Numbered from the stretch's first letter, positions 26,127 to 35,646 are shown. The stretch is 64,000 nucleotides of DNA from Mucilaginibacter sp. OK098 (GCF_900142915.1 NZ_FRCM01000004.1:310001-374000); one strand, 5' to 3'. The notes: generated by a model from the letters alone, not told the origin. A program made the numbers and translations.

Positions 26127-26135
26127 TAAGTGATT

Positions 26136-26546
26136 TTATATTGAAGCCGATTTGGCTTTGAACTCTTTAACGTCTAATTTATCCTGTGTGTACTTTGATG
26201 GGCATTTCATCAGGATAGTTGATGCATGAAATTCGTTGCCGGTCATGCGGCCGGTAAGCACAATTTGTTCCGATTTTTCAAAATCCTGTGGCTTTGTACC
26301 AGTATATATCACCTTACATTCCTCACCTTTATTGTCTTTAACAAAGAAAGAAAAGTAGTTAGCATCCTTAGCGGCATCGTAATACAGTTCTTTACCTTTA
26401 TCCAGGTGGCCGACAATGTGTAATTCTTCCGTGGTTTTTTTAGCATCGCCAAAAGAACCGTAAGTACTTGAACTGGAGTATGTAGTAATGATAGTTGCTA
26501 TCGCGATAGCAATTACGATCAAACCAAATATTGCACTTTTTTTCAT
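26136..26546 (-). CDS. ccmE: Heme chaperone CcmE, CxxxY variant
   Basis: A 136-residue periplasmic heme chaperone with one N-terminal anchor (5-23) and an OB fold. The heme-binding motif, HxxxY in enterobacteria, is C115-PSK-Y119 here, so a cysteine replaces the covalent heme histidine; this variant is known from some other lineages. It is 9 bp upstream of ccmF, forming a two-gene unit with its own TATTTTTG promoter (26576-26583). Confidence 0.88.
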   Translation of the reverse strand: MKKSAIFGLIVIAIAIATIITTYSSSSTYGSFGDAKKTTEELHIVGHLDKGKELYYDAAKDANYFSFFVKDNKGEECKVIYTGTKPQDFEKSEQIVLTGRMTGNEFHASTILMKCPSKYTQDKLDVKEFKAKSASI

Positions 26547-26575
26547 TAACGGTTTATCTACTGTATTTCGAGTTA

Positions 26576-26612
26576 CAAAAATACAAAACGTTAATGTAAT
26601 AATGTTTATTAC
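26576..26612 (-). promoter_or_regulatory. ccmEF promoter box and upstream palindrome
   Basis: TATTTTTG at 26576-26583 (minus) matches the -7 consensus. Upstream, GTAATAA-TGT-TTATTAC (26596-26612) is a 7-bp-arm palindrome that could be an operator or UP element. Confidence 0.45.
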
Positions 26613-26644
26613 AAGAGATTAATCTTATTTAGAATCATTCTTCT

Positions 26645-26816
26645 TAAGTCCGAAAGTCGGAAAAGTCCGGAAGTCCGGAAGACAGGAAATGGCAGATGTA
26701 TTAATTTGATCTTTGTAGATGCTTGTTGATTCCCAGCCCAATATTTCTTCCGGGTCCTTTCAAGTTCAAACTTTGAAACTTCCTAACTTTTCGGACTTTC
26801 GGACTTTCCCCCTCAC
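26645..26816. repeat. Family C inverted array pair between ccmE and the T9SS gene
   Basis: Left arm about 26647-26685 (AAGTCCGAAAGTCGG units); right arm about 26782-26811 (CGGACTTTCGGACTTTCC), complementary. The spacer is about 95 bp of otherwise featureless sequence. The right arm ends 6 bp from the T9SS gene's stop codon. Confidence 0.75.
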
Positions 26817-26817
26817 C

Positions 26818-28494
26818 TCATCTCAATAAAAAAATAGACGAAGCCTTGCTAATTTTTGTTTGGTGGTAATTATCTGTCCCTTCAAATACCCAGTAATACG
26901 TCCCTACCGGAAGAACTTGTCCGTTGTAGTTTCCGTTCCAATAATCAGCTTGTGATTTACCTGTAAATACAAGCTTGCCATAGCGGTTAAAAATTCTTAG
27001 GACCCCAAAAGTTGCTTCACCATCAACGGTAATGGAAAAATTATCGTTGATGCCGTCGTTATTGGGGGTAAATGTATTTGGCGCAATTATGGTATACAGC
27101 GGTGGTGGTTCTATAACCACATTTACAGGCACCACAACACTGCAGCCATAATCACTTGCTACTTTTATATAAAAAACCGCTCCATATTTAATTGCCATAT
27201 AATTATCAACCGGAATAGTTGCCTCAGCATTGCTATAATAGCTATATGTTTCATTTTTTTTATGTACAAAGGTTTTTGACAGATCAACCGTTACGGGGAA
27301 AACTACCGGTTTGGGGTTGGTAACGCTAATCTCCGGTTCGGCCACTACCACATTTACAGGAAGGATATTCATACACCCTTCCTTATTACCCCCCTGGATA
27401 TAGAACAATCCCGAACTGGTGATCCTTTCCGGGTTATATAAATAGCTTGTGCCCAGGGAATCCTTGTAATAGCTCAACGTAGTTCCGGGGCTGCTGCCCG
27501 CGGTTACCTTAGCGTCAGTAAGGTCTACCCCTTTTCCGGGACAGCCATACAAGGTATCCGGAACATTCAGTTTAAATCCTTCGTCAATTCTGTTAACAAT
27601 GGTAGATAAGGTATCAGTGCATCCAAGTCCCTCATACGGGGAAATTTCCAAAACATAGGTTGTATTATCCGGCGGTGGCGGCGATATGTTTATGCTTTGG
27701 CCGGTACCCACCAGTTTTGACAGATCTGCAGTAAACCATTCGTATGACGCAAACCCATTTGGGGCGTGCAGCGTCATCGATCTTTGCCCGGCGCAATAAG
27801 CATTACCTGTTATTGAAGTTCCGTTATCTTCATTTATATCCAGGTAGGCATAACCAAAGTGCTGCCCTTTGGTACAATCATTGGTTGTAAATTCAAGGCG
27901 GATCTCCTTTCCTGTATAATTGCTAAGGTCAATAGCCGCTGTGGACCAATCTTTATAGTATATACTTTCTCCTTTAACACCCGCGACTGTAGACAGCTTA
28001 AATCCTGGTAAACTGGATGAAGCGGCAAAATCAAACGAGGGGCATTCAAGATATTTGTTATCGGTTACATCATAAACCTGTACCCTAAATTTGGGTTGCT
28101 GAAAAGGCAAATGATTTGGATTTTCTAAAACAACCGCATAATTAAATACGATACTATATGATTTTTGATTAGGAACCTTTAATGTATAGCTAACTCGCTC
28201 AGCTTGTCTGCTTGTGTCATCATTACCTAACCTAATGCTGTAGTTACTTCCGTTTGGGCAAAGGACTGGAAATTCACCATAGGGGTCGAGTATTTTGGCA
28301 GATCCCTTACTGATTAACGTATGCCTGTTATTAATTGGTACCGATGCGAATAACGAAACATTACCCGAAGGATCAACAAAACCAATGTAGCAGTTCCAAT
28401 TACTAAAAGAACCATTTTCAAAACCTATGTTCGGCGTTTGAGAAAATGCTTTAAAGCCTATTAATAAAAATATAATAACTATAGGTTTAAACAT
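26818..28494 (-). CDS. T9SS type B cargo protein with gliding-motility C-terminal domain
   Basis: A 558-residue secreted protein. Signal peptide ends near residue 18 (AFSQT). An N-terminal adhesin-like beta domain (about 20-220) is followed by Ig-like repeats with paired cysteines and the CHU_C/gliding-motility C-terminal sorting domain (IAPNTFTPNNDGINDNF near 470, then VLRIFNRYGKLVF and WNGNYNGQVLPVGTYYW). This C-terminal signal directs export by the type IX system and surface attachment. It lies inside the ccm region and has no evident link to it. Confidence 0.88.
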   Translation of the reverse strand: MFKPIVIIFLLIGFKAFSQTPNIGFENGSFSNWNCYIGFVDPSGNVSLFASVPINNRHTLISKGSAKILDPYGEFPVLCPNGSNYSIRLGNDDTSRQAERVSYTLKVPNQKSYSIVFNYAVVLENPNHLPFQQPKFRVQVYDVTDNKYLECPSFDFAASSSLPGFKLSTVAGVKGESIYYKDWSTAAIDLSNYTGKEIRLEFTTNDCTKGQHFGYAYLDINEDNGTSITGNAYCAGQRSMTLHAPNGFASYEWFTADLSKLVGTGQSINISPPPPDNTTYVLEISPYEGLGCTDTLSTIVNRIDEGFKLNVPDTLYGCPGKGVDLTDAKVTAGSSPGTTLSYYKDSLGTSYLYNPERITSSGLFYIQGGNKEGCMNILPVNVVVAEPEISVTNPKPVVFPVTVDLSKTFVHKKNETYSYYSNAEATIPVDNYMAIKYGAVFYIKVASDYGCSVVVPVNVVIEPPPLYTIIAPNTFTPNNDGINDNFSITVDGEATFGVLRIFNRYGKLVFTGKSQADYWNGNYNGQVLPVGTYYWVFEGTDNYHQTKISKASSIFLLR

Positions 28495-28580
28495 CGTTAT
28501 CCGGTTAGCGGATTAAATGTAAAAACTTTAAATGGCATTATTAAAAAAATGAGTGTCCTATAAACGTAACTATATAAATA

Positions 28581-28617
28581 AAAAATGGCTGAATACCAAT
28601 TGGATCCAGCCATTTTT
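28581..28617 (-). terminator. Terminator after glutamate dehydrogenase
   Basis: AAAAATGGCTG (28581-28591) pairs with CAGCCATTTTT (28607-28617); on the minus strand a T-rich tail follows. Perfect 11-bp stem. Confidence 0.8.
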
Positions 28618-28641
28618 TATCTTAAAGACCAAGCCTTACAA

Positions 28642-30078
28642 TTATGGCCAGATCCCTAAATTTTGGTATGATACGGCTATTTTGTTGATGGCACCTACCA
28701 TAGCGGCACTGCGCAGTGTATCAATTTTAGGGTTATTTTTATATGTCTCCCTAATCTCATGATATGAGCGGATCATAGTGTCTTCCAATCCGGAGTTTAC
28801 CAATTCAAGCTCTGATGCACCTTTTATAATGGTTGAGCGTTGCATTGGGGTTAAAGCCACTCCAGTTATGCCTTCAACCATGTTTACCAGGTTAAGGTTT
28901 GAATTTTCTTCAAAACGCCTGTTTATACGGCCAAAGGCTACGTGCGACAAGTTTTTAAGCCATTCGAAATATGAAACGGTTACACCACCGGCATTTGCGT
29001 ACATATCCGGAATGATCAAACCGCCGTTGCTGTAAAAAATAGCTTCTGCCTCCGGAGAAGTAGGACCATTTGCACCTTCGGCAATTATTTTTGCTTTGAT
29101 ATTTTTAATATTGGCTAAAGTGATCTGGTTCTCCAATGCTGCCGGAACTAAAATATCGCAAGGCTGTTCAAGACCTTCCATTGAGTTTTTGAATTGCTGT
29201 TTGGCACCTGCATATCCTAAGATAGACCCGGTTGCTTTACGGTGTTGAAATACTGCATCAACATCTAATCCGTCGGCATTATAAATAGCGCCTTCAAATT
29301 CGCACAAGCCAACAATTAAAGCGCCAAACTCGGCTAAAAACTTGGCAGAGTGATAACCCACATTACCTAAACCCTGTACAATTACCTTTTTACCGGAAAT
29401 ACCCGGTAAAAGACCAATTTTCTGCATATCCTCGCCCACGCTCACACATTCGCGAATAGCTATAGCTACACCCCTGCCGGTTGCTTCTTTACGGCCGGCA
29501 ATGCCATGTAATGCAATTGGCTTACCCGTAACAGCGCCCATTGCATCCAGCTGGCCCGGATTCATGGTTGCATAAGTATCGGCTATCCAGCTCATTTCGC
29601 GCTCGCCCGATCCATAATCAGGTGCGGGTACGTCAATGCTGGGGCCTATAAAATTTTTCTTAATCAGTTCAACCGTGTAGCGACGGGTAATATTTTCCAG
29701 CTCCTGTATAGTATAGTTTTTGGGGTTGATCTTGATGCCTCCTTTGGCGCCACCAAAAGGAACATTTACAATGGCGCATTTGTAGGTCATTAGCGCGGCA
29801 AGTGCCATCACCTCATCTTCATTAACCATCTCGCTGTAACGGATCCCGCCTTTTGTTGGCGATTGGTGTTGTGAGTGTTCAACGCGCCAGGCGTCTATTA
29901 CTTCAAATCCATTGCCTCTGCGGATAGGGAAACGGAAGCGGTAAACACTGTTGCATGATTTTATCTGATCTAACAGACCAGCATCGTGTTTGGTAAATTG
30001 AGCAGCGTAATCAAAGTTCTTACATACGTCACCAAAAAAGTGGGTATCCTGATCAGCGGCCGGATTGGTAGTAGCCAT
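28642..30078 (-). CDS. gdhA: Glutamate/Leu/Phe/Val dehydrogenase
   Basis: A 478-residue amino acid dehydrogenase. The substrate-binding PFGGAKGGI with catalytic lysine is at about 116-124, preceded by [13 protein letters not shown], and the NAD(P) Rossmann motif is [15 protein letters not shown]. It most likely converts glutamate and 2-oxoglutarate plus ammonia. A single gene with a terminator behind it; a TAAATTTG box (30148-30155) and an 18-bp palindrome (30169-30186) lie upstream. Confidence 0.93.
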   Translation of the reverse strand: MATTNPAADQDTHFFGDVCKNFDYAAQFTKHDAGLLDQIKSCNSVYRFRFPIRRGNGFEVIDAWRVEHSQHQSPTKGGIRYSEMVNEDEVMALAALMTYKCAIVNVPFGGAKGGIKINPKNYTIQELENITRRYTVELIKKNFIGPSIDVPAPDYGSGEREMSWIADTYATMNPGQLDAMGAVTGKPIALHGIAGRKEATGRGVAIAIRECVSVGEDMQKIGLLPGISGKKVIVQGLGNVGYHSAKFLAEFGALIVGLCEFEGAIYNADGLDVDAVFQHRKATGSILGYAGAKQQFKNSMEGLEQPCDILVPAALENQITLANIKNIKAKIIAEGANGPTSPEAEAIFYSNGGLIIPDMYANAGGVTVSYFEWLKNLSHVAFGRINRRFEENSNLNLVNMVEGITGVALTPMQRSTIIKGASELELVNSGLEDTMIRSYHEIRETYKNNPKIDTLRSAAMVGAINKIAVSYQNLGIWP

Positions 30079-30147
30079 AAAAATTATTTGATAATTATTA
30101 AATCGTTAAAAAAGTGCACAAATTTGATACTTTTTTTATCAATATCG

Positions 30148-30186
30148 CAAATTTATTATCTCCAATTTTATTATGCATGCATAATA
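30148..30186 (-). promoter_or_regulatory. gdhA promoter box and 18-bp palindrome
   Basis: TAAATTTG at 30148-30155 (minus) is a candidate -7 box. TATTATGCATGCATAATA at 30169-30186 is a perfect palindrome upstream of it, a plausible regulator site. Confidence 0.45.
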
Positions 30187-30231
30187 TTACATTAAAATGC
30201 AGGTTTAAACGGAATAGGCTAATTTTTTGAA

Positions 30232-30441
30232 CTATTTTTCTTTTTCAATCTTCCTTAACCTTCTGTCTATTGAGAACAAATAGATGGCCAAGCCCACAAA
30301 AATTATAACAACTATAGCCACTACTACGTATATCTTTCCCGAACTGCGAAATACATCTGCCATTTCAGGACCCGATGCTGACTGTGCGAAAACGGCAGCG
30401 TTGCTTAATATAAGTAGCATCAATACAAGTAATTTTTTCAT
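30232..30441 (-). CDS. ccmD: CcmD-like small membrane protein
   Basis: A 69-residue protein: N-terminal signal/anchor (MKKLLVLMLLILSNAAVFAQ), a second membrane segment (YVVVAIVVIIFVGLAIYLF), then a basic tail DRRLRKIEKEK. Size, position 4 bp after ccmC and the RRLRKIE tail match CcmD-family proteins that help heme-loaded CcmE leave CcmC. The frame extends 10 residues upstream into ccmC; the ATG at 30441 is preferred. Confidence 0.75.
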   Translation of the reverse strand: MKKLLVLMLLILSNAAVFAQSASGPEMADVFRSSGKIYVVVAIVVIIFVGLAIYLFSIDRRLRKIEKEK

Positions 30442-30445
30442 CTTT

Positions 30446-31183
30446 CTATAAAGCGTTGTTTTTGTATTCAATTAAACGGATGCGGTACCTGATAGTGGCA
30501 ATCCATACCGAAAAAAAGCTCCATGCGAGCATAGCCGGATAAAACACCATTTTCATTCTGCCGTCAAGGTCGTACTTACCAAAGGCAGGGTTACCGCCAC
30601 TACCCGGATGCAGAGAGTCCGTCATTCTTGGAATCACGAAAATCAATACGATCATGATAGGAAATGCAAAAATATTATAGATGGCAGAGATCTTCGCACG
30701 CTTCTGCTCCTCATCAATCGAGTTACGTAACACTACGTAAGCGCAATAAAGCAGGAAAGCTATCGCGGCGCTATTTTGCTTTGGATCGCCGCTCCAATAG
30801 GCGCCCCAGGTATATTTTGCCCACATCATGCCGGTTAAAAGCCCAAGTGAGTAAAACAATAAACCTGTGTTTACGCATTCAACAGCCGCAAGGTCATCTT
30901 TCTCCAGCCCTGTATTAAGGTAACGGACACTGTAAAATACCGACATTACAAAAACTGAAAGCATTGCCATCCACATAGGCACATGGAAATACAGGTTACG
31001 GATAGTTTCATTAAGAATATACTTGTCCGGAACACCTAAAAGAAAACCTGCTATCAGTGTGTAAACGATCAGAAGTACGGTGATGATCTTCCACCAGCTT
31101 TTTGTCATTTGCCTTTGCAAAAACTGATAAAACACGCCTGCGGTATCCGCTATCCAATCCCAAATTTGATATATAAATTTCAT
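30446..31183 (-). CDS. ccmC: Cytochrome c biogenesis protein CcmC
   Basis: A 245-residue protein with six membrane segments. The tryptophan-rich loop is KYTWGAYWSGDPKQNSAAI (a WGxxWxxD variant). It passes heme to CcmE. A TACATTTG box (31198-31205) lies 14 nt before the ATG. It heads a ccmC-ccmD unit, with ccmB 6 kb upstream and ccmE/ccmF about 4 kb downstream. Confidence 0.9.
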   Translation of the reverse strand: MKFIYQIWDWIADTAGVFYQFLQRQMTKSWWKIITVLLIVYTLIAGFLLGVPDKYILNETIRNLYFHVPMWMAMLSVFVMSVFYSVRYLNTGLEKDDLAAVECVNTGLLFYSLGLLTGMMWAKYTWGAYWSGDPKQNSAAIAFLLYCAYVVLRNSIDEEQKRAKISAIYNIFAFPIMIVLIFVIPRMTDSLHPGSGGNPAFGKYDLDGRMKMVFYPAMLAWSFFSVWIATIRYRIRLIEYKNNAL

Positions 31184-31197
31184 AGTATTTATGCTGA

Positions 31198-31205
31198 CAA
31201 ATGTA
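31198..31205 (-). promoter_or_regulatory. -7 box for ccmCD
   Basis: TACATTTG on the minus strand, 14 nt before the ccmC ATG, predicting a leader of under 10 nt. Confidence 0.4.
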
Positions 31206-31375
31206 ATGTTTTTTGGTTGATTGGTCTGATTAAGTTGGATTGAGTTGATTAAGTTTTTTGCAATTTGATCAGACTTACGAAGTTTTTAAAACTTCGTAAG
31301 TCTTTCCGCTCTGTTCTTTAATAACCTAATCAACTCAATCCAACCTAATCCACTTACTCAACTCCCCCACTACTT
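31205..31375. repeat. Family D inverted array pair enclosing a CTTACGAAGTTT hairpin
   Basis: Left arm about 31213-31256 (GTTGATTGG, GATTAAGTTGGATTGAG, GTTGATTAAG); right arm about 31319-31366 (CTAATCAACTCAATCCAACC and more). Between them is a hairpin at 31271-31303 with 16-bp perfect arms (AGACTTACGAAGTTTT), sharing its core with the one at 23596-23642. Confidence 0.8.
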
Positions 31376-32557
31376 CACATCCGGTACATAATCAACCGGT
31401 AACAGGTCTGACAGGCGAGATTTTGCCCACGCCCCTTCAAGCAGTGGAGCCTGGCTAACTACAATGCCATTCATATCAAACAAGGCATAGGGATTAAACA
31501 AGGTAATAATACTTGTTTCATAGTTTGTCATCTCCAGCGGACGATACAGATCCTTGTTATATACTTCATCTCTCCTTTTGGTGTAAACAACATACAAATA
31601 GTTAGGAAAATGTAAAGCAAAAATACCCTGCTGGTCGGTAGTGCTGTATACTTCGTATGGCAATACCGGGATCTTGCCAAGGCTCTCTTTATAATATTTT
31701 GACAGGGTGGCCTGGCTATTCCAATAATTTAAAGAGTCGGCCATCCTCCTCTCATAAAACATTTTGGCTTTCCGTCTTATTACGTCTTCAGGAGGCCTGC
31801 CAGGATTTAGCTGCCGGTTTAAATGGTACATTATAAAACCCGCTTCACTTAATTTATTGGTGTATAACGACCGGTAAAAATGCATAGCCGATCCATAATA
31901 AGCTTCTTCGCGCTTTTCATGCCATTTCTTTTTTTGCGAAGCACTACCCGGCAACTCCTCAAATAGCCGTTCACCGCCGTAGGCAATTATGTTTGCTATC
32001 CTATCGCTTATAAAATCTTTGAGCAGGAATTTAACCCTATAACCGAGCGCCTTATTTTCAACTACTAAAAATTCATCCGCGTTTGCTTCCAGCGTTTGTT
32101 TTGTACGGTTAAACTGAAGGTTAAGCACATGGGGGTTTGTAACCACGCAATTTTTGGCATTTTCATCAACACCTATAAAATCTTTTCTGAACGACTCATA
32201 ATTTTTTTTCCAGTCGGCTGCGGATATTATCGTCACCTCCTTAAGCATTAGCGGCTTAGGTTTTAATTGAATATCCATTTTTATAGGTTCGCGACCTACA
32301 AGTACAGTTTTTGAATAATCCTCGAATCCTAATATAGTAACGGTTAAAGTGTACTGCCCGGGCCTGATATAATTCAATGAAAATTTACCGTCCTCGGCGC
32401 TTGCAGACCCAACAGATGAATTACTTAAAAAGACACTTGCCCGCGGTAAGGGTTTATTTGTTTCTGCATTGGTTATTACCCCGGTAATAATTCCATCCTG
32501 GGCGAAAGCTATAACCGGAAAAAATATACAAAGAAGGATGAACCAGGGGAATCGCAT
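31370..32557 (-). CDS. Secreted protein with N-terminal carboxypeptidase-regulatory-like domain
   Basis: A 395-residue protein with a signal peptide (1-19, FAQD) and a CarboxypepD_reg-like/CNA-B beta-sandwich (about 22-95: GVITNAETNKPLPRASVFLS, then IRPGQYTLTVTILGFEDY), as at the start of many Bacteroidota outer membrane receptors. The remaining 300 residues are not recognised; no TonB-dependent barrel follows. Probably periplasmic or surface exposed. Function unknown. Confidence 0.75.
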   Translation of the reverse strand: MRFPWFILLCIFFPVIAFAQDGIITGVITNAETNKPLPRASVFLSNSSVGSASAEDGKFSLNYIRPGQYTLTVTILGFEDYSKTVLVGREPIKMDIQLKPKPLMLKEVTIISAADWKKNYESFRKDFIGVDENAKNCVVTNPHVLNLQFNRTKQTLEANADEFLVVENKALGYRVKFLLKDFISDRIANIIAYGGERLFEELPGSASQKKKWHEKREEAYYGSAMHFYRSLYTNKLSEAGFIMYHLNRQLNPGRPPEDVIRRKAKMFYERRMADSLNYWNSQATLSKYYKESLGKIPVLPYEVYSTTDQQGIFALHFPNYLYVVYTKRRDEVYNKDLYRPLEMTNYETSIITLFNPYALFDMNGIVVSQAPLLEGAWAKSRLSDLLPVDYVPDVK

Positions 32558-32625
32558 CGGTCAATATTACAATTAAATTTGAAGATGCTAAAAAACGGAA
32601 TAATTATGAACTAAGGATGAAAAAA

Positions 32626-32752
32626 AAAGTCCGAAAGTCGGAAAAGACCGAAACTCCGCAAGTAATAAAGGTTCTGGCTTAAAGCGTAATAGCTTCGTTA
32701 CAAAACTAACTCCTCTTTCTTTCGGACTTTACTGACTTTCGGACTTCTTACA
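32626..32752. repeat. Family C inverted array pair before the di-heme gene stop
   Basis: Left arm about 32628-32662 (AGTCCGAAAGTCGG then AAAAGACCGAAACTCCG); right arm about 32717-32748 (TTTCGGACTTTACTGACTTTC then CGGACTT). The right arm touches the stop codon of the di-heme gene. Confidence 0.75.
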
Positions 32753-34121
32753 ACGACTTCAAAAACTTCAGGATCGCATCCCTGTCAGACTTAGGCAGAT
32801 TTGAAAAATAGGCTTTTGATTGATCAGCTTCGCCACCATGCCACATAATGGCTTCGGTTAGTGTACGTGCGCGCCCATCATGCAAATAGTAGCCGGGGTT
32901 ATTCACCGTTTCAAATAAACCTACACCCCATAATGCCGCAGTTCGCCAATCTTGTCCGCCTGCCAAAAAATCCGACCGGTTATCAGCCAGGCCGGGGCCC
33001 ATGTTATGTACCAGCAGATCTGTATAAGGGTGTATTATTTGGTTTGATACAGAAGGAAACGCTACATTAATGCCAGTAGTTAATGTTTGCCTATGGCAGT
33101 TAACACATTTTGCCAGTATGAACAATTGCAGCCCCCGTTTTATGGTCGCATCTGTAGTATTCCTTCGGGCAGGCACTGCAAGCGTTTGCGCATAAAATTT
33201 AACAGCGTTTAAAAGGCTGTCAGGAAGTTCAGGATCATCCTTTAAACCATCGTACTGCGCCTGTCCAAAACTATTTTCAACCGGGAGCACGCTGGTAGTA
33301 ATTCCCATATCCTGGTTAAAGGCGCTCGCAACCTGTGTTAAAATTGATGCAGTATTTGCTTTCCAGCCAAAGCGGCCTATTTGCCTGGTTTGGGTAACGG
33401 CATCCCATACGTAATTAACTTTTCCCTTTATACCATCTCCATTAGCATCATTAGGGTCAGCAAGTCCAACAATTTCGCTTTCGGGCACAGCCTCCAGTAA
33501 ACCCAATCCAAACATTGGCGGCGCTAAACGCGGCGAAAGCAGGTAACTACCGGCTATAGGTGTATACAGATTTGTTAAAGTATAAGTTGGTGTTCTTAGC
33601 TCGTAAGTTTCCCCATCAGCAAATGAGTAGGTATTATAAGCATAGGCAATATTCACCTTACATTCGGGCACTTTACCAAAAACTGCTTTATCCTGTAATT
33701 GTAATCCATAGCCGGGCACCGGTACAGGGCCGCCATGCGCATCATTTCCAGGCAAACTTATCCGCATTAATAACGAGGATTGTAACTCGCCGGCAGTTGG
33801 TAAACCGATACCATCATTATGGTGGCAGTTAGTGCATGAAGTATTATTAAAAAGAGGGCCTAAACCACTATGAATAGGTGCCGGTGCCGTAACGAACGAC
33901 TGGTTAAAAATCCGGTCGCCTAGGCTATGCACATATACATCGTATCCCGTTAAGCCCGGGAACATGTTCCCGAAAGCTTGTGAAGTAGCATTAAAAACTG
34001 TTTCATCACCTCCGGAAAGCCGGTCATCATATTGATCTTCAGGAAATACTTTTGATTTCTGGCACTTTACCAATATAAGTACCAGTATAATCAATATCCC
34101 AATTACTTTTAATTGTCTCAA
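32748..34121 (-). CDS. Di-heme oxidoreductase-like protein (DUF1111/thiol oxidoreductase family)
   Basis: A 457-residue exported c-type cytochrome. It has a lipobox-like N-terminus (C20) and two heme-binding CxxCH sites, C96-TN-C99-H100 and CVNCH near residue 340, as in di-heme oxidoreductases related to MauG/cytochrome c peroxidase. It lies 8 bp downstream of an imelysin gene; imelysin-DUF1111 pairs are known in iron-regulated operons. It may oxidise or reduce iron at the cell surface. It needs the ccm system encoded around it. Confidence 0.85.
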   Translation of the reverse strand: MRQLKVIGILIILVLILVKCQKSKVFPEDQYDDRLSGGDETVFNATSQAFGNMFPGLTGYDVYVHSLGDRIFNQSFVTAPAPIHSGLGPLFNNTSCTNCHHNDGIGLPTAGELQSSLLMRISLPGNDAHGGPVPVPGYGLQLQDKAVFGKVPECKVNIAYAYNTYSFADGETYELRTPTYTLTNLYTPIAGSYLLSPRLAPPMFGLGLLEAVPESEIVGLADPNDANGDGIKGKVNYVWDAVTQTRQIGRFGWKANTASILTQVASAFNQDMGITTSVLPVENSFGQAQYDGLKDDPELPDSLLNAVKFYAQTLAVPARRNTTDATIKRGLQLFILAKCVNCHRQTLTTGINVAFPSVSNQIIHPYTDLLVHNMGPGLADNRSDFLAGGQDWRTAALWGVGLFETVNNPGYYLHDGRARTLTEAIMWHGGEADQSKAYFSNLPKSDRDAILKFLKSL

Positions 34122-34129
34122 TTTATTTC

Positions 34130-35209
34130 TTAGTCTTTTATATTAGCCTCAACAAAATCATTCAAGTCACCTTCGATGGTAGCTTTTAAAGTACGGATGG
34201 CTGTTTGAATCTGGCCTACCTTGTCCTTATTTGCGTAAATGGCTTTTTCATAAGTAATACCATTTAAAAGGCCAAAAGACGATACCGCAGCATTGGTCAG
34301 GGTTTGAATTTTAGCATCAAGCGAGATATTTTTTGATTTTACCAACTCGCTTAAGCTGTGTCCGCTTGCACCATTATATGAGCTTAAATAAGCATTTAAT
34401 ACCCCTTTAATGTTGTTTGTAAAATCGGTAACGGAGTTGTGGGAGAATGATGATTCATCCAATGTTGAATCCTGTGCTGCAAGCGGTGTTTGCATCTTTC
34501 CATCAGCTACCTCGTTACAAATATCGGCCATTGAGCCTATCAGCGCCTTAAAAAAAGCCTTACGGGTAGTAAACGTGGTGCTGCCTTTGCCTGCAGTGGT
34601 AACCTGCAATGTATAATTACCAGACTGTGAGGGATCCCAGCTATCCCGTAATTGTTTAGTGGTATTATATAAACTTTGTGCTAATGATGAAAGGTATGCT
34701 TTTTGACGATCTGTTATCTGTGCGGCTTTTTTGGTGCCGCCAACACCATAAATAATATATTCAATGGCATGGAAACCTTTTAATGTTGTTCCAAGTTGTT
34801 GTATATCTTCAACTGCAAGTGGGTTACTGCTAGTTAATAATGAGTCAAGGTCTACTTTGTTTACCGGCCAGTCGTCCATTGTTGGATCGTAGTTAAAATC
34901 CTCAACAGGGCCAAACAGGAACCCCTCGCATGATTCCCATGCCGCACGGGTATTTTTCCATGCATCCTGTGTCGCTTTAAGGTTTGCATCGTTTGGTGTA
35001 GCAATAAATAATGCAGCAGCATCTTTCATTATCCCTGCTTTGGTTTCAATATCCAGGTAGTTGGGGTTTGCCAGGTTAGTTGGAAAATCTGCCAGCACCT
35101 GGCCTTCAAGCGTACCATCGGTATTTGTTTTTGTGGGCGTATTATTTTTTGAGCAGCTGGCAATGGCAACTGCAACTATACAAAACAGGGTAATTATTTT
35201 AGTTTTCAT
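34130..35209 (-). CDS. Imelysin-family lipoprotein
   Basis: A 359-residue lipoprotein (lipobox AIASC, C19) of the imelysin/peptidase M75 fold. The GxHxxE-type signature appears as LKGFHAIEYIIYG near residue 147, and WESCEGFLFGPVEDFNYDP is the family's first conserved block. Imelysins are iron-regulated proteins linked to iron uptake (IrpA, EfeO-like) rather than peptidases. Middle gene of a porin-Rieske-imelysin-di-heme operon. Confidence 0.88.
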   Translation of the reverse strand: MKTKIITLFCIVAVAIASCSKNNTPTKTNTDGTLEGQVLADFPTNLANPNYLDIETKAGIMKDAAALFIATPNDANLKATQDAWKNTRAAWESCEGFLFGPVEDFNYDPTMDDWPVNKVDLDSLLTSSNPLAVEDIQQLGTTLKGFHAIEYIIYGVGGTKKAAQITDRQKAYLSSLAQSLYNTTKQLRDSWDPSQSGNYTLQVTTAGKGSTTFTTRKAFFKALIGSMADICNEVADGKMQTPLAAQDSTLDESSFSHNSVTDFTNNIKGVLNAYLSSYNGASGHSLSELVKSKNISLDAKIQTLTNAAVSSFGLLNGITYEKAIYANKDKVGQIQTAIRTLKATIEGDLNDFVEANIKD

Positions 35210-35216
35210 AGGTATA

Positions 35217-35642
35217 CTAACTTATACTAATTATTATTTGATCAGATTCTATTTGAGTGGGATACTTTTTTAGCGGGCGCTCGGCAGGTCCGTTTGTAAC
35301 ACGGCCTTCGTTATCAAAAGCGCTGCCATGCAGGGTGCATTTAAAGCCATTACCTGCTGATATAAGTTGGTTATCAGCATGGGTGCAGCGTAACAATAAG
35401 GCGGTATAGCTACCGTCTTTTTCTTTTTTCAGGCCTATGTTATAATATAAGTTTTTAGGCTGAATAAGCTGAAAATCGCTGTTTGCAAACAAACTCACAG
35501 GTACTGCTATTTTATTATTGGCTATAGTAGTTTTATAAACCGGCAAGGCTGTACCACACGAAGCCAGCGAGCCAATAAGCATGCCTGCTCCCGTTGCCAG
35601 GCATAGCGAACATGATTGCTTTACAAATTTCCTTCTGTCCAT
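35217..35642 (-). CDS. Rieske [2Fe-2S] protein with Tat signal
   Basis: A 141-residue protein beginning MDRRKFVKQSC, a twin-arginine leader, followed by a hydrophobic stretch and a lipobox-like LASC. The Rieske cluster motifs are CTH (C-x-H) and C-x2-H as CTLHG, spaced about 17 residues, in the order and context of bacterial Rieske domains. It probably passes electrons to or from the di-heme protein encoded downstream. The frame extends 9 residues upstream; the ATG at 35642, 5 bp after the porin stop, fits the Tat motif. Confidence 0.85.
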   Translation of the reverse strand: MDRRKFVKQSCSLCLATGAGMLIGSLASCGTALPVYKTTIANNKIAVPVSLFANSDFQLIQPKNLYYNIGLKKEKDGSYTALLLRCTHADNQLISAGNGFKCTLHGSAFDNEGRVTNGPAERPLKKYPTQIESDQIIISIS

Positions 35643-35646
35643 ATCA

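Noticed and set aside
26645..26816. Regular short repeats suggesting a CRISPR array
   Set aside because: Units are 7-9 bp, degenerate and inverted, with no 25-40 bp direct repeats or spacers of equal length.
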